Source of the DNA: Deltaproteobacteria bacterium
GTDB lineage: Bacteria > Desulfobacterota > Syntrophia > Syntrophales > JAFGIO01
Assembly: GCA_016929555.1 (NCBI GenBank)
Contig: JAFGIO010000205.1
Location: 1 to 34,411, forward strand
Reading direction: 5' to 3'
DNA length: 34,411 nucleotides
Shown: piece by piece, positions 1 to 9,587 of the stretch
Layout of the letters: every line of letters begins with the position of its first letter
How positions within the stretch are numbered: the stretch's first letter is position 1
The notes under the pieces: generated by a model
Databases searched by the model: none
The model's input: only the letters and a program-made list of their open reading frames with translations
What the model was told of the DNA's origin: nothing
Position numbers and translations under genes: made by a program

Positions 1-420
1 ATGCCCGTACCGTCGAACTTCTCTCCCGAGTGCGCCCCCGCGGGAAAACAGCTCCTCACCGCCGGCGTCTGGGTTCCCTTCGAGACGCCCGACCCGGACA
101 GGCTCGAGTCCGTCGTGGTCGATTCGGCGGAGAGGGTATTCCCGGGGCTGAAGGACGCCATCCTGTGGCGCCACGTGACCACCCCCGAGAATCTGCACGG
201 CGCCGTCGGCGAGAACGGCGCCATTATCGGCCTGGGGCAAAGCGTAGGTCAGGTCGGAAAGCGCCGCCTCGGTGTCCGGTCCCCCGTTCCCGGCCTCTAC
301 CTATGCGGCGCCGAGGCTGGCGGCACGGGTGTCGGGATCGAGCTTGCCATAGACTCGGCCTTCGAGCTTCTGAACATCCTTGGTGAGGAAGATCCGACCT
401 GGCGAACCAAGGCGGATTGA
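1..420 (+). CDS. C-terminal part of an FAD/NAD(P)-dependent oxidoreductase (phytoene desaturase / amine-oxidase-like); 5' end probably outside the window
   Basis: C-terminal motif GLYLCGAEAGGTGVGIELAIDSAFELLN resembles the FAD-binding C-terminus of phytoene-desaturase-like flavoproteins; the ORF is open at the window edge. Confidence 0.6.
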   Translation: MPVPSNFSPECAPAGKQLLTAGVWVPFETPDPDRLESVVVDSAERVFPGLKDAILWRHVTTPENLHGAVGENGAIIGLGQSVGQVGKRRLGVRSPVPGLYLCGAEAGGTGVGIELAIDSAFELLNILGEEDPTWRTKAD

Positions 421-576
421 CAGGAACGACTTGAGAAGGGATGCCTCATACGGGAGAGAGAAAGCCGCAGGGCATGCATGATCGGCCGATCATCGATGTC
501 CGTCGATGCCGTTGCGCATCCTGTCGAGCCGGACGGTCGGAGGCTCCGGGGCGGATGGACGCTCGCAAAAAATTGG

Positions 577-2130
577 TCATCGGCCGGCCGCTCGCCGAGG
601 CAAGGAGAACGACCTCCCGTAGGAAATTCCCAATCGATTCATCCGGTTTCGGAGGGTGCTGGGATTGATGCCGAGCACCTCGGCCGCTCCGTTTTTCCCG
701 TGTACCTTCCCACCGGTCATCTCAAGCACCTGTCGAATGTGCCTGCAGACGGCTTCATCGAGTGTAAGCGGAACACCCGCGATATCGAAAGCGTTCGACA
801 TATTCGCGGCCTGCTTGCCCCCCGCCAGATCATTGAAGGCAAGGGGCGTCCCTTTGCTGACGATCAAAGCCCGTTCAATGACATTCTCCAATTCCCTTAC
901 ATTGCCCGGCCAGGGGTAGACCATCAGACGGTCGATGGCCCCCGGCGCCAGCGTCGGTAAGGCTGGATGTCTCAGCTCCAGGGATTTACGCTGCACAAAG
1001 TGACGCACCAAAGCCGGAATGTCCTTTCTTCTCTCCCTCAAAGGCGGAATAGAAATGGGAAAGACATTGAGACGAAACCACAAATCTTCACGGAACTGTT
1101 TTGCTTTCACCATCTCTTCGAGATTGCGGTTCGTGGCAGCAACGAGTCTTATATCCAAGGAAATCGGGTTTGTTCCCCCTACCCGCTCGATTTCCTTGTA
1201 TTGCAACACCCTCAGCATTCTTACCTGGGCCTGCGGGGGCAATTCCCCGATCTCGTCGAGAAACAGGGTCCCCTGGTCGGCCCTCTCGAAACGGCCGCGC
1301 TTCCGGGAGAGGGCGCCGGTGAAGGCCCCCTTCTCATGGCCGAAGAGTTCACTGTCCAGGAGGGTCTCCGGAATGGCTCCGCAATTGAGTTTGACGAAGG
1401 GGCCGTCCTTGCGGGGAGAGGAATAATGAATGGCATTGGCGATAACATCCTTCCCAACTCCCGTTTCCCCCAATAACAGGACCGGGCTGCCGAGAGGAGC
1501 CACCTGCCGGACCATCGCCATAACCTCCCTGAGTCCGGACTCCGCACCGATGATCTCGTCGCCGGACAGGCGCAGAAGTTCGCGGTGTAGATAACGGTTA
1601 TCGTCGGCCAGCAGGTTCTTCAGCCTCAGGATTTCCTGGTGTTTGAGCGTGTTGGAAAGGGCGATGGCGAAGGGCTCTTTGAGAAGCGAGAACAAGCGTA
1701 CATGTTCCTGCGTAAACCGATCTTTCCGTTCTGCCAAAAGAACGAGCGCCCCCAATTTTTCACCAGCCACCTCCAGAAGCTGGATCAATGCCGATGTATC
1801 CGGTCTTCCGTAATAACGCAGCATGAATTGAAAGCCCGGTTCCGCCTCGGGTTCATTTACGAAATCCGTACCGGTGAACTCGGCTACCCTGTTGTGGAAC
1901 TCCGGAGGCAGCGGCGTGAGGCTGTCCATCTTTCTTCCCACTTCAGCCGTCGCCCCGGCAATGGTCCGCAGAGCGCCGAGATCGCTCTCATACAGATGCA
2001 GGTACATTTCATCTGCCGGCATGAAGCCCTTGAGGCAATTGATGGCCCGCCACATAGCGGTCTCGATTTCCAAACTGCTGCAGATCTGCAGTGTCGCCCG
2101 TCGGAAGAAGTCGTTTTCGTCAACGCTCAT
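577..2130 (-). CDS. Sigma-54-dependent transcriptional activator: N-terminal GAF-like domain, AAA+ domain, Fis-type HTH
   Basis: Walker A GETGVGKD, GAFTGA loop (HEKGAFTGALSRKRGRFERA), LFLDEIGELP, R-finger region, C-terminal Fis HTH (AAEVLGINPSTLRNRMNRLGI). Confidence 0.93.
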   Translation of the reverse strand: MSVDENDFFRRATLQICSSLEIETAMWRAINCLKGFMPADEMYLHLYESDLGALRTIAGATAEVGRKMDSLTPLPPEFHNRVAEFTGTDFVNEPEAEPGFQFMLRYYGRPDTSALIQLLEVAGEKLGALVLLAERKDRFTQEHVRLFSLLKEPFAIALSNTLKHQEILRLKNLLADDNRYLHRELLRLSGDEIIGAESGLREVMAMVRQVAPLGSPVLLLGETGVGKDVIANAIHYSSPRKDGPFVKLNCGAIPETLLDSELFGHEKGAFTGALSRKRGRFERADQGTLFLDEIGELPPQAQVRMLRVLQYKEIERVGGTNPISLDIRLVAATNRNLEEMVKAKQFREDLWFRLNVFPISIPPLRERRKDIPALVRHFVQRKSLELRHPALPTLAPGAIDRLMVYPWPGNVRELENVIERALIVSKGTPLAFNDLAGGKQAANMSNAFDIAGVPLTLDEAVCRHIRQVLEMTGGKVHGKNGAAEVLGINPSTLRNRMNRLGISYGRSFSLPRRAAGR

Positions 2131-2312
2131 ACCCCGCTCCCCACAGAACCATCATGGCTGCATATAATCATGAAGGATGAAAACTCCCTCGACCCCCCTC
2201 TGATAGAGGCGGGATTCCGTAATTCCCGCTGACCGCCCCGGCTTGGATGAAGGCAGGTGAAGGACCGCTCGGGAAGAATCCTTTGCTTCACAATCCCGAT
2301 TTCTTCTTATTT

Positions 2313-2379
2313 GGCAATTTTGGACCGAATTGCCGAATAAGGCAACTTTTTTTGCGAATATGGGCAATCGAGCGGGCAA
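2313..2379. promoter_or_regulatory. Cluster of GGCAA/TTGCC half-sites, candidate upstream activating sequence for the divergent sigma-54 activator
   Basis: Dyad GGCAATT-N8-AATTGCC (2313-2334), overlapping dyad TTGCC-N6-GGCAA (2330-2345), further GGCAA at 2363 and 2375. Confidence 0.4.
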
Positions 2380-2419
2380 CCGATTTTTCAACATATGCTA
2401 TTTACTTGATTTATCGACA

Positions 2420-2435
2420 TGGCACGATTCAAGCA
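2420..2435 (+). promoter_or_regulatory. Candidate sigma-54 (-24/-12) promoter for the CocE hydrolase gene
   Basis: TGGCACGATTCAAGCA: perfect TGGCACG -24 block and GC of the -12 block at canonical spacing; the -12 TT is replaced by AA. Confidence 0.5.
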
Positions 2436-2511
2436 ATTCGAGACAGAGAAAATGGACGGATTGCGGAAGGCGAGCAAAAGATGTAAATGAACAAAGAACA
2501 AGGAGAAAAAC

Positions 2512-4458
2512 ATGAACAAGCTGATGGATATGAATATCCTATGTCCATTCATCATAGCCAGCCTGGCGATCGCACTTCTGTGGCCCCAGAAGAGCCAGGC
2601 CGGACAGGCAAGGGTTTCGGAATTCGGCAGATACAATGGGTATTCCGAAGCGTCCTATGACGGCGCCAGGCGCACGTCCGATTACCTGACGCTGTCGAAC
2701 GGCACGAGGCTGGCTTACGACCTCATCCTCCCGACGAAAGAAGGCGTCCCGGCCGGAGAGCCGCTTCCGGTGCTTTTCAAGTATACGCCCTACCTGCGAA
2801 CCTTCACCATCTTCGACAAAGAGGGCAACAACATCATTGCCGATTTGGTGGGTCTGGGCTGGAAGGAGCGGGCCATGCTCCGGGTCCGATACTGGCTGTC
2901 CAAGGAGGGTCGCTACATGGATCCCCTTTTCAGGACCAGGTGGCTCCGGGCCATGGTCAGGCACGGCTATGCCGTCATCGTCGTCGAGAGGCCGGGCACG
3001 GGCGCCTCCTTCGGAACCTGGGACGCCTCTCATGAACCGGGGGCACGGGAGGCCGACGAGATCCTGGACTGGATCGCCTCCCAGGGCTGGTGCAACGGAA
3101 AGATCGGCATGTTCGGCGATTCCTTTCAGGCGATGATCCAGATGGCGGCCGCGGCCACGGGCAATCCGCACCTCAAGGCGATCTTTCCCGTGTCGGCCCC
3201 GGTGGAGATGTACAATGCCATCAGCTATCCGGGCGGCGTATACAACAAGGCCTTCAACGCCTTCTTCAAATGGTCGACCGCCTTTCTCCAGTCCGATACG
3301 GTGACGCCGGTGGACGGAGACAGCGACGGCGCGCTGCTCGCCCTTGCGCGCAAAGAACGCAGCAGAAATTTGCCGGAAACCGTCGACTTCACCAGGAACG
3401 CACCCTACCGCGACAGCGTGGGACCGCTGGGGATCGACATCTGGCAGGACAGGTCCGCCCTCTACCCCTTCATGGAGCGCATCAACCGCTCGGGTATACC
3501 GGTCTACATGACCAATGGTTGGTTCGACATCTTCACGGCCGACATGTTCTTCTGGTATGACAACCTCACCGTTCCGAAGCGGTTGACAGTCCGTCCCCAC
3601 GATCACAGCGGGGTCGAAAAGAACCATTCCGATCTCGACTTCGGAGCGGAGGCGCACCGCTGGTTCGATTACTGGCTCAAGGGCATCGACAACGGGATCA
3701 TGAAAGAACCGTCCCTGCACTACTATGTCATGGGGATGCCGGAAAAGGATGCCTGGAGAACCTCGGACCGCTGGCCGCTGGAAAATCAAAAATACCAACC
3801 ATTCTATTTCGGCGCGGGAAGAACCGGGAGCATCGCCTCGGTGAACGACGGCTTCCTGACCACAGAAGCCCCGAAGATCCCGGATGCCTTCGATGCCTAT
3901 TCCGTGGACTACACAACGACGAGCGGCAAAAACTCGCGCTGGTCCGCCGTCAACTGGGCGCGCAATTATCCCGACATGACTCCGAATGACCGGAAAGTAC
4001 TGACCTATACCACCCCGCCCCTGGATAAGGACAGGGTGATCACCGGTCATCCTGTCGTCCATCTCCGGATTGCGGCAGATGCCGCAGACCTGGATCTATT
4101 TGTCTACCTGGAGGAGGTGGACGGCAACGGCAGATCCACTTACATCTCCGAGGGCAACCTGCGGGCCTCCCATCGCAAAACGGCTGAGCCGCCATTCGGC
4201 AATCTCGGGCTTCCCTTCCATTCTCACTATCAAAGGGACACAGCGTCGCTTTCTGCAGAGGAACCGGCCGAGTTGATCTTCAGCCTCCTGCCTACCTCGC
4301 ATTGCTTCGCCAAGGGAAACCGCATCCGTATCACGGTTGCCTGCGCCGATGCCGACAATTTCGAAACACCCGTCATCGATCCGGCGCCAAGGCTGCGGTT
4401 GATGAGAAATGCAAACCACCCGTCCTTTATCCTGCTGCCCTTCATTCAACCGCAGTGA
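2512..4458 (+). CDS. CocE/NonD family X-Pro dipeptidyl-peptidase-like hydrolase, exported (signal peptide)
   Basis: Hydrophobic N-terminus ending SQAGQA; VVVERPGTGASFGTW and GMFGDSFQAMIQ (GxSxx nucleophile elbow, here GDSFQ); C-terminal jelly-roll PxxD region (VVHLRIAADAADLDLFVYLEEVDGNGRSTYISEGNLRASHR). Confidence 0.88.
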   Translation: MNKLMDMNILCPFIIASLAIALLWPQKSQAGQARVSEFGRYNGYSEASYDGARRTSDYLTLSNGTRLAYDLILPTKEGVPAGEPLPVLFKYTPYLRTFTIFDKEGNNIIADLVGLGWKERAMLRVRYWLSKEGRYMDPLFRTRWLRAMVRHGYAVIVVERPGTGASFGTWDASHEPGAREADEILDWIASQGWCNGKIGMFGDSFQAMIQMAAAATGNPHLKAIFPVSAPVEMYNAISYPGGVYNKAFNAFFKWSTAFLQSDTVTPVDGDSDGALLALARKERSRNLPETVDFTRNAPYRDSVGPLGIDIWQDRSALYPFMERINRSGIPVYMTNGWFDIFTADMFFWYDNLTVPKRLTVRPHDHSGVEKNHSDLDFGAEAHRWFDYWLKGIDNGIMKEPSLHYYVMGMPEKDAWRTSDRWPLENQKYQPFYFGAGRTGSIASVNDGFLTTEAPKIPDAFDAYSVDYTTTSGKNSRWSAVNWARNYPDMTPNDRKVLTYTTPPLDKDRVITGHPVVHLRIAADAADLDLFVYLEEVDGNGRSTYISEGNLRASHRKTAEPPFGNLGLPFHSHYQRDTASLSAEEPAELIFSLLPTSHCFAKGNRIRITVACADADNFETPVIDPAPRLRLMRNANHPSFILLPFIQPQ

Positions 4459-4511
4459 CACCAGAAAAGGATAAAAGACCCTCTGGCGGAAACGACCGAT
4501 GAATTGAAGAC

Positions 4512-5302
4512 ATGAATCCCTCCCTTTACCGCGATGCAGACTCCTGGCTTCACCGCCTGGATCCCCGAACCAAGATCCTCGGCGCGTTGGTGATCTTCGC
4601 CTGGTGTCTCTGCTTCAACCATCCCGTCCCGCTGACCATCATCATGTCCGGTCTGTTTCTGGTCGCCTCTCTGGCAAGGGTCCAGGGGATCTTCTGGACG
4701 CTGCGCTACATCCTGATCCTGCTCGTCCTTTTCAGCAGCATCCTCTGGCCCTTCTTCGTCCGCGGCGAACATATCCTCTGGACATGGAGATCCTTTCAGG
4801 TCAGCCGTGAATACCTTCTCTACGGCATCGCCATGGGACTCCGCCTGGCCAATTTTGTCATGGCGGGCCTGCTGCTGGCGACGACCCGGATCGAGGAGAT
4901 AACGGGCGGGCTCATCCGCCTCGGACTGCCCTATCCCGCGGCCTTTGCCCTCAGCACGGCCCTGCGGCTGGTGCCTACCTTTGCCGGTGCGGGGGCGACC
5001 ATCGTTCAAGCCCAGATTCCCCGGGGAATGGATTTGGAAACGAAGAACCTTTTCGCCCGGCTTGGCAAATTCGTCCCCCTGGCCGGGCCCATGTTCATCA
5101 CCGCCATCCGCTACACGAATTCGCTGGCCATGGCCCTGGAAGCCAGAGGTTTCCGGCCCGACACTCCCGGAGCTTCTACTACGAACCGCGGATGGCCCGG
5201 CGCGACTGGCTGGTGCTCCTGGCGCTGGCTCTCCTTCTCTTTTGGTTTCTCTACCTCAGACTGTGTCCGGGTATGGGCGTGATCATACCGGGAAGGCTTT
5301 AA
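4512..5302 (+). pseudogene. EcfT-like energy-coupling-factor transmembrane protein, frameshifted near the 3' end
   Basis: Near-collinear with the intact paralogue at 20337-21131; after GFRPD the frame shifts (1 nt missing near 5163-5168). Restoring it yields ...RSFYYEPRMARRDWLVLLALALLLFWFLYLRLCPGMGVIIPGRL* ending at 5302. Confidence 0.8.
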
Positions 5303-5401
5303 GCCTGATAGAAGTGAAGTCAACTAAGAGGATCTTCAAGCGAAAACGTTACCGAATCTCGGATCACAACTGAAACGATCCAGAGTTTCCCCGGGGACCG
5401 A

Positions 5402-6850
5402 TCATTTGCGCCAGAAAGCCGGCATCAAAAGGACGACAATCGTATAGATCTCCAGGCGGCCCAAAAGCATGCAGAAAATCAGAAGCCACTTGCCCAAAAA
5501 GGGAACTTCTGAATAATTGTCCATGGGCCCCACGCTTCCCAGTGCGGGACCGACATTCCCCAGCGAGGATGCCACCGCCGACAGCGAGGACATCATGTCC
5601 ATGCCCAGGGCTGCCATCACAACAGTCACCAGAATGAATATTCCCAAATAAAGCAGGGAAAAGCCCCAGATACTCCTCATAATTGTCTGGGGAACCGGCA
5701 TCCCGCCAAGCTTTACCACGGTGATGGCATGGGGATGGATAATCCGAAAGATTTCCAGATAGCAATGTTTGGCAAGCAGAACAATGCGCATGATCTTGAT
5801 CCCTCCCCCCGTCGATCCGGCCATACCGCCCAAGAACATGCATATCAGAAGGATCTGCTGGGACAGGACGGGCCATTTTTCATAGTCGGCCGTTACGTAT
5901 CCCGTTGTGGTCATCACCGATACAACCTGGAAACCGGCATAACGAAAGGCATCGCATACCCCCTCATAGACCGATCCGTATAGATCGAAGGCAACCAGAA
6001 GAATGAAAGCGGCAATGATGAAAAGATAGGAACGAAACTCCGGGTCACGGAAGAACCGCCGCACATTGCCCGTGAAGAGTTTATAATGCAGGGAAAAGCT
6101 GGTTCCCGCCAAAAACATGAACAGAACAAAGACGCCATCGATATAGACGCTTCGATAGTGGCCCACACTGCCGTTCTTGGGAGAAAAACCGCCGGTAGGC
6201 ATGGTTGTGAAGCTGTGACAGACGGCATCGAACCAGGACATGCCTCCCGCAATCAAAAGAAAGATTTGAATAACCGTCATGATGACATAGATTTTCCAAA
6301 GGGTCTTGGCGGTATCGGAAATCCTCGGTGTCAGCTTGTCAACCACGGGACTTGGGGTTTCAGCCCTGTACAGCTGCATACCGCCGATGCCGAGATAGGG
6401 CAGAATAGCAATGGACAGGACAATGATCCCCATACCCCCAAGCCACTGTGTCTGGGCACGCCAGAAGAGGATCCCCGGAGGCAGGCTCTCTATGTCTCGC
6501 AGAATACTGGAACCTGTGGTCGTAAACCCCGAGATGGCTTCGAAATAGGCGTCCGTGAAATTGGGAATGAATCCGGAAAAAAGATAGGGAAGGGATGCCG
6601 CAAGTCCGGCGGCGATCCATCCGAAGGTCACGATGGCCACCCCCTCCCGATGGTTCAGATAATAGTCCTTCTGTCCTCGGCTCCAGGTGAAAACAGAACC
6701 TGCCATCAAGCAGATCAGGACAGCAGAGGATAAGATGGCAGCGGCGCTGCCGTCGCCATAGTATAGAGAAATGGACAGCGGCACAGTCATGGACAGCCCC
6801 AGACAAAAGAGAAGGACGGCCACCAGGTGAGCGATGAGGCGGAAATTCAT
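5402..6850 (-). CDS. trkH: TrkH-family potassium uptake membrane protein
   Basis: Repeated P-loop-type segments (ISGFTTTGSSI, TMPTGGFSPKNGS, MTTTGYVTADYEKWP, SSLGNVGPALGSVGPMDNY); start overlaps the trkA stop. Confidence 0.92.
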   Translation of the reverse strand: MNFRLIAHLVAVLLFCLGLSMTVPLSISLYYGDGSAAAILSSAVLICLMAGSVFTWSRGQKDYYLNHREGVAIVTFGWIAAGLAASLPYLFSGFIPNFTDAYFEAISGFTTTGSSILRDIESLPPGILFWRAQTQWLGGMGIIVLSIAILPYLGIGGMQLYRAETPSPVVDKLTPRISDTAKTLWKIYVIMTVIQIFLLIAGGMSWFDAVCHSFTTMPTGGFSPKNGSVGHYRSVYIDGVFVLFMFLAGTSFSLHYKLFTGNVRRFFRDPEFRSYLFIIAAFILLVAFDLYGSVYEGVCDAFRYAGFQVVSVMTTTGYVTADYEKWPVLSQQILLICMFLGGMAGSTGGGIKIMRIVLLAKHCYLEIFRIIHPHAITVVKLGGMPVPQTIMRSIWGFSLLYLGIFILVTVVMAALGMDMMSSLSAVASSLGNVGPALGSVGPMDNYSEVPFLGKWLLIFCMLLGRLEIYTIVVLLMPAFWRK

Positions 6851-8208
6851 CAAAAATACTCCACTTTGACGGTCAGGAGCTCTTCCAGCTTCTTCGCAAC
6901 CTGCTGCATGGCGAAGATGATCAAGCGGTCATGGGGCAGGACGATGGTGTTTCCCTGGGGAATGATAATCTCGTCGCCGCGTATGATGGCCCCCAGGATA
7001 GCCCCCGGCGGAAAAGGAACCTTATAAAGAGGGGTATTGACGATGTCCGATGTCTCCAGAGCCTCCGCTTCGATGGCCTCGGCCTGTTCTTCCCGCAGGG
7101 GGGCGACCGAGATTATCCGGCCCCGTCGGATATATTGAAGAATGGCCCGCACGGCTTCCATACGGGGATTGATGACCGTGTCGAGGCCGATAGCGGAAAC
7201 GACCGGCAGGTAACTCATCTTGCTCACCCGTGTAATGGTCCGCCTGGTTCCAAGATCCTTGGCCAAAAGGGAGATCAGGACATTGCTCTCTTCGTCGCCT
7301 GTCGTGGCGATGAGCAGGTCCATATCGCCGGCGTTTTCTTCCTGGAGCAATTCCCTGTCGGTGCCGTCCCCCCGGATAACGATCACCCGATTCAGGATAT
7401 TGGCCAGATTCTTACATTTTTCGCGGTCACGATCAATGATTTTGACATTCAACCGCCTTTCGTCGAGGGCCTTCGCAAGGGCCATTCCTGTTTCCCCCGC
7501 CCCGACGATGATGATATTTTCCATCGGAGGGGTCGTAAGGTCAAATCTGGCCAGGGCATCGTTTATCTCTTCTTTCTGCAATACCAGATAGACCAAATCA
7601 TGGGGCTGGATGGTATCTTTGCCGCTGGGAATGAGGATGTTGTGTCCTCGAACAATGGCGCCGACGAGCAGATGGCCTTCGCATATCTTTAGATCGCTTA
7701 GCTTTTTGCCGGCTAAAGGCGACGTATTGGAGATCAAAAAACTGACGAGTTTTACCTTGCCGCCCACGAAATCGAGAACCTCCGAGGCCCCGGGAACCTC
7801 CATGAGGCCGAGAATCGTATCGACCATCATCGCCCGGGTATTGATGAGAAGGTCCACACCCAGAAGATCCTCACTGAACAGGGACTTTTCCTGAAGATAC
7901 TCCCGGTTTCTGACGCGGGCCACCTTGACCATGTACCGGTTGAGATTTCTGGCAAAAAGACAGGCAATCAGATTGACCTCATCGCTGTCTGTCGCCGCCA
8001 CCAGCAGTTCCGCACCTTCGATCCCCGCATCTCTGAGCAAACGAGGACTCGTCCCGGAACCGAGAAACGACTGCACATCGAGGTTTTCATTGATCCGCCG
8101 GATCTTTGCAGGGTCCTTGTCGATCAGGACAACTTCCTGGTTCTCTTCGGAAAGTTTCTTCGCGATTTGGTACCCGACTTCTCCGGCCCCGATGATGATG
8201 ATGCGCAT
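6850..8208 (-). CDS. trkA: TrkA, potassium uptake regulatory NAD-binding protein (two RCK_N/RCK_C pairs)
   Basis: MRIIIIGAGEVGYQIAKKLSEENQEVVLIDKD and a second Rossmann motif IIIVGAGETGMALAKALDER. Confidence 0.94.
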   Translation of the reverse strand: MRIIIIGAGEVGYQIAKKLSEENQEVVLIDKDPAKIRRINENLDVQSFLGSGTSPRLLRDAGIEGAELLVAATDSDEVNLIACLFARNLNRYMVKVARVRNREYLQEKSLFSEDLLGVDLLINTRAMMVDTILGLMEVPGASEVLDFVGGKVKLVSFLISNTSPLAGKKLSDLKICEGHLLVGAIVRGHNILIPSGKDTIQPHDLVYLVLQKEEINDALARFDLTTPPMENIIIVGAGETGMALAKALDERRLNVKIIDRDREKCKNLANILNRVIVIRGDGTDRELLQEENAGDMDLLIATTGDEESNVLISLLAKDLGTRRTITRVSKMSYLPVVSAIGLDTVINPRMEAVRAILQYIRRGRIISVAPLREEQAEAIEAEALETSDIVNTPLYKVPFPPGAILGAIIRGDEIIIPQGNTIVLPHDRLIIFAMQQVAKKLEELLTVKVEYF

Positions 8209-8613
8209 GGTCTCCTCCTGCGACCGTGATCATGCCGCTGTCTACCGGTTAGATACGTAAAAATGGGACGATAGGTCAAGGTGTTTCTTGGCGAACAAAG
8301 AAAGCACGGAGAATCCAGATGGTTGAGAGGCCACTTCGACAAAGTCAGCCGACCGTCTGCACCGGTTTCCCGGCCGTTGAGGTCTTTTTGCATCCCCAGG
8401 TTTGCTTGAAAGAACTTCCAAGAGACGACGCAGAAAACCGGAGAAATCCTCTTGACATTCCCGCGGGTCTTTTTTAATTTTCTCCCTGAGAATCCCATCC
8501 GTCGGCATCGTTCCCTACTTGCGATTCCAGATGAGATTCGACATTCCAGGACCGACCAAAGCAACCGAGATTGACCAAGCAACGTGGCTATCCGCTTTCC
8601 GAGGAGAACGATC

Positions 8614-9552
8614 ATGAAAAAAGTGCTGATCGAGATGCTCATTTGTCCCCTGTGCCTGCCGGAGGAGCATCGATTGCGGGAAACCCTCTTGAAGCATACT
8701 CCAGACGATATCGTCGAGGGGGATCTTCGGTGCGAATATTGCCGGAAGACCTATCCGATCCGTGAGGGCATTGCCTTTTTAGACCCGAACCATTCGGAAG
8801 AAGGCCTTGCGAAAAACCGTTACGAAACGGCACCGCTTCTATCCGCGTACCTCTGGAGCCATTATGGAGATCTTCTTCAGGACGAACTGGCAACCGACGC
8901 TTACAGGGCTTGGGCGGATCTGATGCAACCGCATGCCAATGCCTCCCTTGACACGGGCTCGGCAATGGGGCGGTTTTCCTTCGAAATGGCGCAAAAATGC
9001 GACTTCGTCGTCGGTATTGACAACTCCGTCTCCTTCATCAGGACATCGCGGGATCTCATGATCCATCGTGGAGCGAACTTCGAACTGCCCGAAGAGGGTC
9101 GGCTCATGCGGCAGGAAAGATTCTCTTTCCCGGAAGATTGGAAAACGGACAACATCGAGTTTGTTGTAGGCGATGCGCAGGCCATCCCTTTTCGATCCGG
9201 TCTTTTTTCCTCGGTTTCCTCTCTCAATGTCGTCGACAAAGTGCCGAAACCCTTGACCCATCTGATTGAAATCAATCGTATTGCAAGGACAAGGAACGCG
9301 CAGCTCCTGTTTTCCGACCCCTTTTCGTGGTCCGCGGAGGTGGCCGATCCGGAAAGCTGGCTGGGCGGCACGCCCGACGGCACCTTTTCGGGATGGGGAA
9401 GGGAGAACATCATCGCGCTTCTGGAAGGCAAGAGGGGCGCTTTTGCTCCCACCTGGCAGATCGACCGCTACGGCCACGTCTGGTGGAAGATTCGAACCCA
9501 CAGCAATCATTTCGAGCTGATCCGAAGCTGCTTCATCAAAGCGTTTCGATGA
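8614..9552 (+). CDS. Class I SAM-dependent methyltransferase with N-terminal Trm112-like zinc-ribbon domain
   Basis: ICPLC...LRCEYCRKTYPIREGIAFLDP (Trm112-like), LDTGSAMGRFSFEMAQKCDFVVGIDNS (SAM motif I); ATG at 8614 preceded by GAGGAGAA. Confidence 0.75.
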   Translation: MKKVLIEMLICPLCLPEEHRLRETLLKHTPDDIVEGDLRCEYCRKTYPIREGIAFLDPNHSEEGLAKNRYETAPLLSAYLWSHYGDLLQDELATDAYRAWADLMQPHANASLDTGSAMGRFSFEMAQKCDFVVGIDNSVSFIRTSRDLMIHRGANFELPEEGRLMRQERFSFPEDWKTDNIEFVVGDAQAIPFRSGLFSSVSSLNVVDKVPKPLTHLIEINRIARTRNAQLLFSDPFSWSAEVADPESWLGGTPDGTFSGWGRENIIALLEGKRGAFAPTWQIDRYGHVWWKIRTHSNHFELIRSCFIKAFR

Positions 9553-9587
9553 CCCCGAAGGCATGCAACCCCCAAAAGGGGATCCCA

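Noticed and set aside
2208-2232. Imperfect inverted repeat GCGGGA...TCCCGC as a terminator
   Set aside because: Only 6 bp, no T-tract, and it lies in a divergent intergenic region where a terminator is not expected.
2539-4062. 507-aa minus-strand ORF opposite the CocE hydrolase
   Set aside because: Antisense shadow ORF in GC-rich coding DNA; low-complexity Gly/Arg/Asp/Val composition, no recognisable motifs, and the plus strand encodes a clear protein family.
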